In this document: positions 30,379 to 42,436 of the stretch, in pieces
Position numbering within the stretch: the first letter of the stretch is position 1
How the letters are laid out: every line of letters begins with the position of its first letter
Assembly: GCA_030847615.1 (NCBI GenBank)
Contig: JAUMIR010000002.1
Location: 286,420,028 to 286,484,027, forward strand
Direction: 5' to 3'
DNA: 64,000 bases
Source of the DNA: Gambelia wislizenii
Taxonomy: Eukaryota > Chordata > Lepidosauria > Squamata > Crotaphytidae
Position numbers and translations under genes: made by a program
The notes under the pieces: model-generated
Told to the model about the DNA's origin: nothing
The model's input: only the letters and a program-made list of their open reading frames with translations
Database searches by the model: none

Positions 30379-31737
30379 CTGCTTCACAGCCAATGGATTT
30401 CCCTTTTGTTTCCTCTGTATGTAAGCAGACCCCCCCCCTCCACCCTTGAAAAGGAAACTGGTCAAGAATGAAAGGAATTTGTCTTGTGCCATGTTTAGTC
30501 CAATCAGGATGTCAAGTTGTTGAATCAAGGATCTCACTTTATTAAAAGAAATTAAAAGAAATGCATTCCTGGCTCGCCTTCTGACATGCGTCTTTACTGT
30601 GGAGGTTCCAGTCTACAGACCTACATATCTAAAGAAGTTCATCAGTTTTTGTCCTTGCTTGCCTTTCAGAGACAACTCATTATTATTTAAGCACAAGTTA
30701 AATGTGCTCTGGCCTAGTTTTCTTAAATTGCAATGAACTATCAATCTCATTCTGCATTCTTTTTATATATTTAAGGATACATAAAATGTACATACTATGC
30801 CTTTGTCCTAAGAGGTTTTACAACTTGAAGCCATGGTGGTTTTAGAAGGGAGGGATGAATTTGAGTATTTTAAATAAATGTGATAATTGAAAATGTTGCA
30901 GTCTTGAAGATCTGCTCCTTAGAGGAGCTGATATATGAACCTAATATAAATTCAGATTCTCATTTCACACTGTCCAGTGGGATCTCTTCTGCACTTGGTG
31001 GCTTGCCTTGCTGTTGCAGTTATCATCCAAGGTAATTTATTATGTGAGCATTTTTTTCTTTGCAGTTTCACTCTGATTATGGTGCATTGTGGCATGTTAA
31101 ACTGTGTCATCTGCATCCAAATGGAGGTTAGTTTTAAGCATGGTTTGTTAAAAGTATTACTGTGTGTTTCCTAATGTCAAACCATGATTAGTCCTGTGAG
31201 AAAACTGCAAGGAGGGGTTCAGCTCCATTTTAGATTAATCAGAGTTTGCCTTGTCTTCCAAACCCAAACTATGTTTAAAGATAACTGTGGTTTGTTGAAC
31301 TAAGGCACCTTCAACTCAAATATGGCTTGTTTCAATTAACCAGAGATAAGTAAAGCACAGTTTAAGGTTTGGCCTATATTGTTTTAATCTAAAACAAGAA
31401 GTGGAAGTTTTTTTTTTTATTTTCTCCTGGTGGCTGAGCCGTAGAGGAGTGAGAGAGAGCATGCCAGCTCAATATTCATTTTGGAAAGGAAGAAGTGAAA
31501 CTAGGAGCAAAATGGAACATACCTCACAGGTATTATGGGAACATAGACTTACTATGTATAAATACGCCAGTTTATCAGAAAGCTGATCATGAGTACAGGC
31601 AGCAGGTCTGGCGAAGGACATTTCTATCCTTTACCACACAGTTGTGTAACTGTTCCATTTTGAGGGGAGGATAATTAGCAAAATTCCAAGGTAGGCGAAG
31701 TATCTGAAGGCAAGAACTAGTGGTATAATTTCCTGGG
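30379..31737. other. Unassigned sequence
   Basis: Between about 31095 and 31340 motifs such as AAACCATGATTAGT and TGTGGTTTGTTGAACTAA recur loosely and may be an eroded repeat. No gene was recognised. Confidence 0.4.
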
Positions 31738-31952
31738 GGCTATTTACACTACACAAATATAGTGCTATATTATTCCACTCCAACTGCTATGACAACAGCA
31801 TATAGTATCCTATGGTTTATAATTTAGTGAGGAACTGAAGTTCTATGGTTGAGAATTTAAAAGGCCTTTTTAAACTGCCAATACCAGGATTCCACAGGAA
31901 TATTGCCATGGCAGTTAAAGTGGAATATGGTGCTCTAATTGTGAAGTGTGGA
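31738..31952. mobile_element. Palindromic MITE (CACACTACA family), diverged
   Basis: The ends TTTACACTACACAAATATAG and CTAATTGTGAAGTGTG pair in inverse. CCATGGCAGTTAAAGTGGAA in the right half is diagnostic of the family seen at 34843, 42437 and 51319. Confidence 0.65.
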
Positions 31953-33078
31953 TGTGCTGCTGGAGCAAAGTGCTCCAGACCTATAACAACAGATGCTCTT
32001 GTGCTATAGCATAATGGTGCTCTATGGACAGTGCTAAGGGGCACTACCTTGCTTCTCCTGTTTAGCAGAAACCGATTTATCCTAGAATTCTTGCCATTTG
32101 TGTATTTTACACAAAATAAGACACCATGAAAACTTGCCTTTTTTTTAAAGAGATGACAGAATTCAGCTTTCTATCTTGCGATGACTTATACATAAACTTT
32201 CAATACACAGAAGTTACAGAGAACTGAAGTGACAGGTAATTTTGTTGTAAGCTGACTTAGGTACTGTGCCAGAAGAAAGGTGGGAATATAAATGTAATTA
32301 ATTAACTAATTGTGTTGTTGTATATGCAAGGACAATTCAAAGATATTCTGGCACCTAAGGCAGAAAACTGAAAGAGCATTCCTTCATGGTAGCTATAAAC
32401 AAACACATACACACACACCGATGTTCTCCCTTTTAAAGGTTACCCCCAAATCTGCCACCTATGGCAGGTCCCTCTTCATTATGCCTAATGTTACAGTTGG
32501 CTATGAATATGTAGAAATCCAGTTGAACCATTCCCCCTAGGAAATGGGGGAAAGGATGAAAATGCATCTGTGTGGTGTGGTTTTCAAGGCGTGGTGGCTT
32601 ATGAATGCTATATTGCTAAAATCCCATTGAGAGCAATGCTGTTTCCAGCAGAAGGAGGCAAATCAGTACTGCCATATCTAGCCCCAACATGACTGAAACA
32701 AGTAAAGTCTAGAAAGTAAATCAAAGTGTCAGAAAACCTTGTTATGTCCAGAGGCACAGCTACCCCTTTGAACTGCAGCCAGTTGAGGCAAGTATCACCA
32801 GACAGACATCATTTATGATGCAAGCCTCATCACCAGCTATCTTGTTATCACTGCAGGTGAAAGTGAAAAGGCACAATGATGCTAAATAAAACTGGCAGAA
32901 CATCTGGTTCTCAAGCAGCGGTGATGGCAGCCTCTGAATGCAATACAGATTGATGGCTCATAGTTTTGCACACCACTTTGCCCACCATTACGCAAACACA
33001 TACAGCCAGTAAAATTATCTATCAGGATTATGTGCACACATAAACAAACTATGTTAATAGAAGACTATTTTGAAGCTA
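31953..33078. other. Unassigned sequence
   Basis: No gene or repeat family was recognised. Confidence 0.4.
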
Positions 33079-33080
33079 TA

Positions 33081-33646
33081 GTGGGCCCTCGGTATCTGCA
33101 GGGGTTTGGTTCCATGACGCCATGCGGATAGCAAAAAAGTAGATGACCAAGTCCCTGTCAATAAAATGGTATTGGGCAGCACCAGAGGTGGCAGCAAGCC
33201 CTGGCTGTCAGGTGCATGTTCTTCAGGCTCCCCTACCTCCAGGGAGCACACCAGCTGCTCACTTCTGCCTTCAAGGTGGCAGGTGCCACATTTCTGCTTG
33301 TTCATTCACAACACAGAAGTGGGTGGCTGGCAGGCTCCCCAGAGGTGGGAGAGCATGAAGAATGCACACACCTGGCAGGTGGGGCTTGCCACCACCTCCG
33401 CTACTGCCCTGGGATCACTTCTAAGCCTGATTGCATTGTGTGTGCATGGTGGGCTTTGACCTGGAGCTCGACCAGGCTGTGGAGGTGAATGGGAGAGTCA
33501 TGGGGTAGGGGCAATTTGGGTTCCTTTCTTCTTCCTCCTTATGTAAGGGTGCTCACTTTATTAGATCTCCTATTTTTTAATATATTTTTCAAATATTTTG
33601 AATCCACAATTGGTCAAGTCCACAGATCCTTAGCTTGCAGATACTG
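33081..33646. mobile_element. Tigger-like MITE, diverged
   Basis: TA-flanked ends GTGGGCCCTCGGTATCTGCA and TTAGCTTGCAGATACTG (complement CAGTATCTGCAAGC). The interior is CCAGAGGTGGCAGC-type sequence unlike the shorter copies. Its open frames on both strands (83-97 codons) show no domain. Confidence 0.6.
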
Positions 33647-33648
33647 TA

Positions 33649-34842
33649 TTTTAGACTCAATTTATCAAAATCTCCATTTTATGCTCTTTTTATAGAAGCT
33701 ATTTCCCCCCCTCTTTTTTATTAATTTTAAAAAAGGATTTTACAGAAACAAACACATCCAACAAAACAACGCATCTCAGATCCAGTACAATGAGGTATAC
33801 TGAGTTGGTCCTTCCTGGCTATCACAATAAGAATTCTCCAGCTGACATGACAACAATTATAATAGAATACCTTTGCAAAAATCAACATGTGAGGATGAGG
33901 GAGTGAGAAGACTGGCATTATTACACAGCTAATAAACTTGTACCAAGTCTAACAGAATTTAGAGTGAACTTGGTTATCTCTAGTAGCAGTTCTAACTTCG
34001 GTGATTTTTTTTAAAAAAACTGTTTGTGATGTAATTTTACTGATTTCTGCAAATACCAGATTCCAGAAATGAATTTGGGCATGACCATCACGTATGGTGA
34101 TCCCCAAGATCACTTCATGGGGTTTCTGTTTTGATCAAAACCCAGAAGAGTGCTGGGAACAGAAAGGAAGTGCTTAAGTAGTGGACTGAGGGCATGTTTT
34201 GTGCCAGGAAGAGATTTGTAGCCTCTCTCCTGTGCCTTGCTTTTACAGTGGTAAAGACAGACTCCACTCCCCGTTTGACCTCTTTTTAAACTAACAAGAC
34301 AGACAGATGAAAGGAAATGCATACATATGGCCACATTTGGCTCTTATCCCCACATTAAACCAGGAATTATAGGCATTCATTCTAGTGTTCCCTGAATTTT
34401 GTTTCTTCAATAGTGGAAAGGTGCTGTCACAACAGAGCATTTCCCCTTTATTCAAACTGACAAATCACCAATCAGCATTTTCTCTATGACTATACTTTCA
34501 GGGCTCTTAGAGACAAGATACATCAACATTCCAAAATTGCTCTACCACAGAGACTGGTAACAACATCACAGATCCTGAATTACATTTTCACATTACTTGA
34601 AACGGAAGTAGGTCTTGTAAGAACATGCCCACATCTTTAAAGGTTATGGAAACTATAGCCCTGAGTATTAGTGGCACTCTACCTCCATCTATCCTTTCAC
34701 AGCCTAGTATATTCGTAAGTAGTATATCCAGCCACCTGGGAGCCAACCTAATGTGTTGTGCAACCATGGTCCCCAAGAATGTACCACTCCTGTCTACAAA
34801 TGAGGGATAATAGATCACCAACCACCTTGAAAAATCAGTCTG
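33649..34842. other. Unassigned sequence
   Basis: No gene or repeat family was recognised. Confidence 0.4.
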
Positions 34843-35062
34843 GGCTCTTTCACACTACATCATTATAGTACTATGATATCACATTGATTACCATGGCAAA
34901 ATCCTATGGAATCCTGGGGCTTATAGTTGGGTAATGGATTACAGCTCTACAGCTGAGACTTGTAAATATTGTTCCTTGAACTGCAAATTTCAGGATTCCA
35001 CAGAATAGAACAATGGCAGTTAAAGTGGAATCATAGCACTATAGTTGCAGTGTGAAAAGGCC
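34843..35062. mobile_element. Palindromic MITE (CACACTACA family)
   Basis: The ends GGCTCTTTCACACTACATCA and GTTGCAGTGTGAAAAGGCC are inverted copies. Both halves hold GGAATCCTGGGGCTTATAGT / ACTGCAAATTTCAGGATTCC and CAATGGCAGTTAAAGTGGAA. Confidence 0.75.
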
Positions 35063-35591
35063 CCTTGTCATGTTCTGCATTCATCCCCCCCCCCCGCCAC
35101 GCTAGTGTTTTATAGCAGAATATTCATGCAAAAGATACTAACCTCACAACAAATGTTGCCTATCAACTGGGGCTGGCCTCTTGATTTGCCTTTACAGATA
35201 GACCCTTTGCAGTCCACTCACTATCCCACTTCCACATTACTTTGGACCTGTAAGCTTTTAGATAACATCAAAATAAAGTGAAGCCATTCTGTATCAGAAA
35301 TAGGCTGCATTACACTGCTCCATTAGTTTTATAGGCCAGGCCAAATGGGGATGATAATACTGTGGTACCACTTAAAGGCCTTCCACATTTTCCCATGAGT
35401 TAAGTGCTCTTCCCCATTAGACATACAAAAGGGATAATGGACCAGCTCTAAAATCATTGTAATCACTTTCCATTCCACCTCAATATAGCTTTGTGGTTTG
35501 ACAACCACAGACTAGAAGCTGACATGATAAAGCTATCACTGAAAATGGGAACCCTGTAGCTTTCCAGGGAACACTTGAGTTTTTAAAAATA
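35063..35591. other. Unassigned sequence
   Basis: A C-run lies at 35086-35096. No gene or repeat family was recognised. Confidence 0.4.
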
Positions 35592-35820
35592 CAGTTGTTC
35601 CTCTGTATCCACGGATTTGGTATCCACGGATTTAAGTATTCACGGCTTGAAAATGTTCTTAAAAAATAATAATCCAAAAAGTAAGCCTTGATTTTGCCAT
35701 CTTATATAAGGGATACGATTTTCCTAAGCCACTGCATATAATGGGACTTGAGTATTCACAGACTTTGGTATCCACGGGGTGTCCTGGAACTAAACCCCAG
35801 CAAATATGAAGGGACAACTG
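35592..35820. mobile_element. Tigger-like MITE
   Basis: TA-flanked (35590-35591, 35821-35822). The ends CAGTTGTTCCTCTGTATCCA and AAATATGAAGGGACAACTG are inverted copies. The interior TTATATAAGGGATACG and AATGGGACTTGAGTATTCAC match the copy at 12211-12443. Confidence 0.85.
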
Positions 35821-35822
35821 TA

Positions 35823-36249
35823 ATTGAGACTCAAGAATCTTTCTGAAAGGCTGGCCTAACTCCCACTGAGGGGGTCAACTAGTTTCTTTCTGAAGAGCGC
35901 AGGCAGATCCGTATCTACAGCTTCTCTATCCACAATGGCAGTGCACACATTTAATAAGTGAATTATGGTAGAATGCTGAACTGCTTCCATGTCTACTCCT
36001 GACTGTATATCAGAACTGAAAAGCACCAGGAGAGGGGAGGTGGCAGAGAAAAGGATGCAAGGTAGACTGTTCACAGGGCATGAATGTTCACAGTTAACAC
36101 ATCTTTAAACTTTAATAGAACTGTTATTTAAGCACTGGTAAAATAATACCTGCTGTCAACTATAGCATTTCACTTTTTCCTGACAAAGCAGCTAGCTAAT
36201 AAGAACTCATTGTTCTCATTTACAGTGACTACTAAAATAAAAAAAAACA
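35823..36249. other. Unassigned sequence
   Basis: No gene or repeat family was recognised. Confidence 0.4.
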
Positions 36250-36478
36250 AGGTGTAGTGGTTTGAGTGTTGGACTTGGACAATGGGAGACCAGGATTCAA
36301 ATCTCTGTGTGGCCATGGAAACCTACTGGGTGATCTTGGGCGAGTCACACTCCCTCAGCCTCAGAGGAAGGCAAAGGCAAATTCCCTCTGAACACATTCT
36401 GCACCCCCACCCACAAATCATGGTAAGCTCATCTTAGATTGGCCATACGTCAGAAATGATTTATATGTACACAACAAC
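36250..36478 (+). repeat. Sauria-type SINE
   Basis: The tRNA-like head has an A-box region, GGTGTAGTGGTTTGAGTGTT, and a B-box-like GGATTCAAATCTC. The body is CTTGGGCGAGTCACACTCCC and TCAGCCTCAGAGGAAGGC. The tail GGCCATACGTCAGAAATGAT with ACAACAACAAG is Bov-B-like. This is the best-preserved copy of the window. Confidence 0.88.
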
Positions 36479-36830
36479 AAGGAAGGAAGGGAGAGGGTAT
36501 AGGTCTACAAGGTAAGGCCCCCTGTCTCCAGTTCCCAATGTCATGGGACAAGATTTCAGTACTGTGTCTCCACAGCCCATGGAGCACCTCAAAACAGATG
36601 ACAGCCTTGAAGAGAGGAAAACAGAATCACTCCACAGGTTTGCTACAAGCACCTCTGAAACACAGCAAAGCTATGGGGAAAACTTTGCTCCTTTCCCCAG
36701 CTCCAGGGGAAGGCCCTGGTTTAACCACAAATGTTAGCTGGTTCCCAGGACTAGTCAATATTTCTAGACTCTTTCAGTAGAGTGCTGGCTGCATTCCAAA
36801 AAGAACATTCCCAATTGACTGGCTGAACAA
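36479..36830. other. Unassigned sequence
   Basis: Nothing was recognised between the SINE and the CR1 fragment. Confidence 0.4.
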
Positions 36831-37525
36831 GACTACATGCGAAAGGGATCTAGGAGTCCTAGTAGACCACAAGTTGAACATGAGTCAACAGTGTGATGTG
36901 GCAGCTAAAAAGATCAATGTGATTTTGGACTGCATCAATAGAAGTATAGTGTCTAGATCAAGGGAAGTCATAGTGCCACTCTATTCTGCCTTGGTCAGAC
37001 CTCACCTAGAATACTGTGTCCAGTTCTGGGCACCACAATTCAAAAAGGATATTGACAAATTGGAGCGTGTCCAGAGAAGGGCAACTAAAATGGTGAAAGG
37101 TCGGGAAACTACCATATGCCTTATGAGGAAAGACTTAGGGAGCTGGGTATGTTTAGCCTGGAAAAAAGACAGTTAAGAGGCGATATGATCGCCCTGATTA
37201 AGTATTTGAAGGGGTGTCACGCTGAGGATGGAGCAGGCTTGTTTTCTGCTGCTCCAGAGACTGGAACACGGAGCAATGGATGCAAGCTCTAGGAACAGAG
37301 ATTCCACCTCAACATTAGGAGGAACTTTTTGACAGTAAGAGCTGTTCAGCAGTGGAACACACTCCCTCGGAGCGTGGTGGGGTCTCCTTCCTTGGAGGTC
37401 TTTAAACAGAGGCTGGATGGCTATCTGTCGGGGATGCTTTGATTGTGATTTCCTGCGTGGCAGGGGGTTGGACTGGATGGCCCTTGTGGTCTCTTCCAAC
37501 TCTATAATTCTATGATTCTATAATT
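36831..37525 (+). mobile_element. CR1-type LINE fragment
   Basis: A frame at 36874-37176 encodes [20 protein letters not shown], then [20 protein letters not shown]. It breaks near 37110. The remainder holds HNIRRNFLTVRAVQ-like sequence in another frame, the GGGGGTTGGACTGGATGGCC tail and ATTCTATGATTCT. It is 5'-truncated and inactive. Confidence 0.9.
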
Positions 37526-37840
37526 CACACAGTTCTGGGGAGCACTTTACAACCACTGACTATATACCCTAAGTCATACTATCTCAGGGTCCTCACAATA
37601 CAGACAGAATTGCATCTGAGATACTTGCAGGTTCCTCAGAAGACCTCTCCATGTGGGCAGTGAATCACGTGGGTCATTCTAGATGGTAGAAAGTTCAGAA
37701 AACTTTTAAAACTGAGCTACACAATTCAGTGTGGTAAGCCACACAATCATACATAAATCATAATTTAATACAGGTAAATTAGAAGGAAAGAGCAGGAAAG
37801 GACTCCAGCAGAGCAGCCCCATCTCACTTGTATGTTCTTG
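37526..37840. other. Unassigned sequence
   Basis: No gene or repeat family was recognised. Confidence 0.4.
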
Positions 37841-37848
37841 ATTTAAAT

Positions 37849-38194
37849 CAGGGGTTTACAACAATGTGGAGGTCTGGGGCCAATTTCACACACAATATTT
37901 TCTTCCCAGAAGTTACCTCCTATCATCATTTTAAGAGACACAGCAGGGGAAACTGGAAATATTTAGGGGTAGTACAGGCTTCTGGAGTGCATGTGGGCAT
38001 GGAATGTGGGTATTTTCATATGTTTGGAGGGAGGGTTCTGCACGGTTTAGAGGCAAAAAAAACTGTTCAAAAAACTTTTTTTAAAAAAAAATTGGGGTTG
38101 GGGGGCTTTGGGGGACTGGTGGGGAGTTTCAAGGGCCACAAAAGTGGGTCCCTGAGTTACATGAAGCCCATCGGCCATGTTGTACCCGTCACTG
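37849..38194. mobile_element. hAT-like MITE with 8-bp target duplication
   Basis: ATTTAAAT (37841-37848) and ATTTAAAC (38195-38202) flank ends CAGGGGTTTACAACAATG and CATGTTGTACCCGTCACTG. The CAG...CTG ends and 8-bp duplication fit hAT elements. A 138-codon frame across it has no transposase feature. Confidence 0.7.
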
Positions 38195-38202
38195 ATTTAA
38201 AC

Positions 38203-38978
38203 AAAACATGTGGGGTAGAAATAGGCAAGATAGTGAAACACTGAATTAGCATGTTTCAAAAATAACATGTTAACAGAGTAACAAATGTTTATGAGGCGGC
38301 TTTAAATAAAGCCTCAGGATTCAGTAATTGGTATCAAAATGTGGCGTGGAAGACTTACAAAAAACCTCTGTTTATAAATAGATTTCCTCCATTCCAGGGT
38401 ATTTTTATTCAACCTTGACTGGAAAAAACAACAAGGTTTCCACTGTCAACCCCAGAAAGCTGAAGAACATTTCAGAGAAGGATTCCTTCACATGCTACTT
38501 TCATTTTAGTTTTAGTTTTTTTAATGGATTTCAGTCCAAAATGGATCCTCCAAGGTGAATTTCAATTAACTTTTAATTTACCTCAAATTAAAAGCTAGAT
38601 TCATATAATTTTTAGTCAAGAAACATTAGCTGCTTATTGCAGGAATTCATCACACTGCTTCTAAGCAGCATATGCTGTCAGCAATAAAACACACAATCCC
38701 CAAGTCATCTTTTTTACAATGGCTGAATAGCAGCATTCACACAAAACGGTAAACCAGGATTCTGGCAAAAACTGACTTAACATTCACTCGAGCTGTACTC
38801 CTCTTCCTGTTGCTAGTAGAAAGATAGAGAATACCATGACACTTTAACCAGGGATTGTGGTTTGTTGTTTGTGGATTGTGGTTTGTGGTTTGTGAACAAG
38901 CCAATATTCCTAAGACACCTGCTAGGATCCCCATGTTTTGATGTCATAATAAGATTTTGATTTATAATTAGTTTAATA
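38203..38978. other. Unassigned sequence
   Basis: A short tandem GTGGTTTGTTGTTTGTGGATT region lies near 38858-38892. No gene was recognised. Confidence 0.4.
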
Positions 38979-39113
38979 CAGGGGTGAGCAACTCTGACCC
39001 CTCAGCTGTTGTTAGACTGCAACTCTCATCAGCCTGAACCAGCATAGGCAATGGTGAGGATGCTGGGAGTTACAGTTCAAGAACATCAGGAACGCCAGGG
39101 ATACCCATCCATG
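38979..39113. mobile_element. Short hAT-like palindromic repeat
   Basis: It starts CAGGGGTGAGCAACTCTGAC and contains TTGTTAGACTGCAACTCTCA and GCTGGGAGTTACAGTTCAAG. It ends CCAGGGATACCCATCCATG. The GTTTA flanks on both sides may be the start of an eroded duplication. A relative lies at 47932-48043. Confidence 0.6.
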
Positions 39114-39603
39114 GTTTAGCTACTTATGTTAGCAGGTGAGAAGCAGGAGTGAACAAAATGCATGCACAAACAAGCCACTTGTTTATTGTAATTCAGGATT
39201 TACCAGAATCCCAGTTGATCATTCTGCAAGAACACAGTCAGACGACTGTGAAAAAGATGACAAATCTGACAAACTTTGATATTTTAAGTTGGAACTTTCT
39301 AACTATGTGAAGTATTGGGAACTGCCTTAAGTTTTTCTTGTATAAGGAAAAACAGCAAATGTACTTTGAGAAAGCTTGAGAACACAAGAATCAGTTTTAC
39401 TGTTGAGGTTTCAGAGCCTTATTCTAAAGGCTACCTGAATGAGAACCATATACAAGGCACCTTCTCAGCTGTTCCAAAGAAGAGCAGGTATATGTGAAGT
39501 AAACAGATATGCTAAGTACACAAAACCAATTAAAATAACTACTTAAGAAGTCTTTAAAAGTGGGCACTTGGAGGAATTAGATAAAAATTACTCTGTCCCT
39601 GTA
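39114..39603. other. Unassigned sequence
   Basis: No gene or repeat family was recognised. Confidence 0.4.
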
Positions 39604-39848
39604 CAGTATGATCCCTGTATCTGTGGGGCCCACAGCTTTTGCTGGAAGTTGACCATAGAGTTGCACTGGAGGGCCTAGAAAATGCCTAAAGAGGTGTTCT
39701 CTCTAGAAATCTCTAGGTCCTCCAGTGAGACTCTATGGTGTGCTTAGGGCGGAAGTAGTTCATTTCAATAGGGTTCGCTATTATCTGCAGTTTTGTTTTC
39801 CATTGTAAGTCCAAGAAAATATCCCCTACATATATGGGGGTCGTACTG
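39604..39848. mobile_element. Tigger-like repeat, second subfamily
   Basis: The left end CAGTATGATCCCTGTATCTG pairs with the right end CATATATGGGGGTCGTACTG. The interior ACCATAGAGTTGCACTGGAG, AAAATGCCTAAAGAG and CTCCAGTGAGACTCTATGGT is shared with 50828-51150 and 57902-58085. Confidence 0.65.
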
Positions 39849-40304
39849 CATTTAAATTACTCTGTTTCAGTATCTCCAGCTCCATCTCTTGAAAAAGAAC
39901 ACAATATAAATCTAGTATGATGTCTTGACAAGTGTACCTGGAGGAACCTAATGAATAAGTGATTACTGACTCTTAGGTTAAACAGAAGTATGCATTCTGA
40001 ATCTAGCATGGCTAACTGGAATGAATGAAATTCAAGTTTAGATAGTAAACTACAGAATTAGAGATAAGGAGTAAATGTGAAAACTCCTCAGTGCAAACAT
40101 GTCATTTTGCTTGAGCAGTTGGTTTTTGTCAACACGCCTCCATTCCCCAAATTAAAATAGCTGATGCAAAAAGTCCAACAAGGAAAGAAAAATGACTGGA
40201 AACTTTGAGGCTTAAGAGCAACTTAGAAGATTATGTCTATTTATATTGGCAAAGTGCTGAGTAGGAAAAGATATTTTTTAAAAAAAACACCAACCCATTG
40301 TTGT
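39849..40304. other. Unassigned sequence
   Basis: No gene or repeat family was recognised. Confidence 0.4.
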
Positions 40305-40535
40305 TGCTGTGGGCCTTTAAGTCATTTCTGACTTATGGCAATGCTAAGGTGAACCTAGCATGGGGGTTTCTTGGCAAGATTTGTTCAAAGGGGGGGTTGC
40401 CTTTGCCTTCTTCTAAGGCTGAGAGAGTGTGACTTGCCCAAGGTCACCTAGTGGGTTTCCATGTCTGAGTAGGGATTCGAACCTTGGTCTCCAGCATCAC
40501 AGTCCAATGCTTAAACTACTACACCATACTCAATT
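40305..40535 (-). repeat. Sauria-type SINE
   Basis: On the plus strand it reads tail-first: TTGTTGTTGCTGTGGGCCTT, TAAGTCATTTCTGACTTATG, then TTGCCTTTGCCTTCTTCTAA, GAGTGTGACTTGCCCAAGGT and the tRNA-like head GGATTCGAACCTTGGTCTCC. Confidence 0.88.
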
Positions 40536-41570
40536 GCTATAAAAATACTGTATTACAGAGTGCAAAATTTAACATTTAGTTTTATTTATTTTTTCTAGTA
40601 GATGCAGGAACCTTCCTGTATTATAAGGGCTTCTCAAAAAATTGACTATTACTCTCAATTTTTTCCCCAGTTGAGATTTTCAACATACTATTAGTAAAGG
40701 TCATCTTACCCCCACTAAATTTAATTATATAGATATAGTTAATTGCTTCACTCACACACACTCAATCCAACAACAACCTAAAGCAAACATTTCCCAACCT
40801 GGGGTGATGGGACATATAGGCTCAAACATCTGGAGGGACCCACATTGGTGAAGGCTGAAAGACACCCACACAAAGGTGTTCTTATCTGAACAATGAGAGA
40901 GAGAAAACTACTGTATTGACTCATGCACAAGTTGACCTCATGAATAAGTCAAGGGTAGATTTGGGGCCCAAAATAAAGGAATTTGCTAAGTTGAGGATAA
41001 AACGTAAGGGCATATAATAAAGGATGTAAAGGATGGATCAAATTCCAGCATTTAAATTAGATATTTGATAAAAGCAACCCATAAAACTCCTGCCAACTTG
41101 AGGTGGCAGAGGTGGGCTCTAGGACATTTTCCGCAGCCTCGGCTTCCTCCTTCCTTCTCCCAAGTTGGGCTGGCTAGCCTTTGTGTACCTCAAGCCGCGA
41201 GGGGTTTTATGGGTTGATTTTGGATGATCTGCTCCCTCGACCATCCCACCCGCAGCATGGTTTCCCTGGAGGTCCCTGAGAAACCATACAGAGTGATTGC
41301 CCCAGACTTCGCCGCTGCTGGGGTGCGTGTGAGGGAGCGCACTGTCCAAAAGCAACACAGAAAGTTCCTCCCAGCTTCAGGTGGGTTCTGCCTATGCAAA
41401 ATGGTGCTGCCTTACTTTACCAGGGTTCTTCACTTTTCCCACCCCTCCCCACCTCACCAGTTGTTGCAAATTTCCACCCCTTCTTTTCCCCTCCCCTCCC
41501 CTCCTCTCATTTTGGAAAAAAGAAACTTGGTAAACACATGCATGCACACATGCTCCCTCCCCTCTCTCTA
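40536..41570. other. Unclassified repeat-like sequence
   Basis: It holds AATAAGTCAAGGGTAGATTT (40951) shared with 24.4 kb, and CCGCAGCCTCGGCTTCCTCC and GTTCCTCCCAGCTTCAGGTG blocks resembling 26.7-26.8 kb. A 146-codon plus-strand frame at 41224-41664 runs into the CT microsatellite and has no domain. Confidence 0.35.
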
Positions 41571-41572
41571 TA

Positions 41573-41652
<80 letters not shown>
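41571..41652. repeat. (CT)n-(TA)n microsatellite
   Basis: An interrupted CT run of about 60 bp is followed by about 20 bp of TA repeats. Confidence 0.95.
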
Positions 41653-42436
41653 GATAATATGTAGTCAAAGATGCCCTACACTTTGGGCAGCGAAGCCAAA
41701 TTTTGCTGGAGAAGGAGAGCTACAAGTGCCAAGCTTCTTCAACTACCTGTCCACTAAAACACACCTGCTACCACACACTTTCTAAGTCCAGTCCTGTCTT
41801 GGTTTCCCTCATGGTGAGGTGGAGGGGGAGAGAAGGAGCCTGGCTGCTGCCTTTTTTCTCCCTCCCACCACCTTTCATCACCACCTCATCTTCATTTGGC
41901 ACACCTCCTCTGCCTCCCCGCTCCAGCTTTCTCCCAAGCTCCCCACGCGGGCCTTGCCACTCCATCACCAGGCCCAGTCAGCATCCCTTCCACGTGGTTT
42001 CCATTAAACACTCAACCCCCACCTCCAGCCACCTTTCTATGCCCTCCACTACCTCATACTGCTGCCTCTGTGGCAACCAAAGTTTGAGGTGAATTTGCAA
42101 ATGGTGCAGAGATAATGGGAGGAGACTACGAAGATGGTTAAAATGGGGGCTGTGTATAAGGGGGAAGGGTGTTGAATGTTAGCCAGGGATGGTGTTGGGG
42201 AGAACCGCATCAAGGGCATGGAGAGAGAGGAGAGCTGGATGTGGAAAAAAGCCCAGTCCAAACTTGGTTGGCACTGGAAAGAAGGAGTAGTGGCAGGGGT
42301 CTGAGGCAGCAGTGGTAGTAGCGGGCAGAGAAAGGTGACTAGAGTGGGGAGTTGTGTGCTTTTTTGTCAAACAGTTTACAGTACTGTGGTTCTCCACAAG
42401 TGCCAGTGAGATTTGGTACAGTCCAGTAAAGGCTAA
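41653..42436. other. Unassigned sequence
   Basis: CT- and CCA-rich on the plus strand. Open frames on both strands (up to 129 codons) show no domain. Confidence 0.4.

Noticed and set aside
36250..36300. tRNA gene
   Set aside because: The tRNA-like boxes belong to the SINE head; no cloverleaf with a proper 3' end is present.
37828..38244. 138-codon open frame as a gene
   Set aside because: It spans a hAT-like MITE with an 8-bp duplication and encodes no recognisable domain.
41224..41664. 146-codon plus-strand frame as a gene
   Set aside because: It runs into a CT/TA microsatellite and has no domain.
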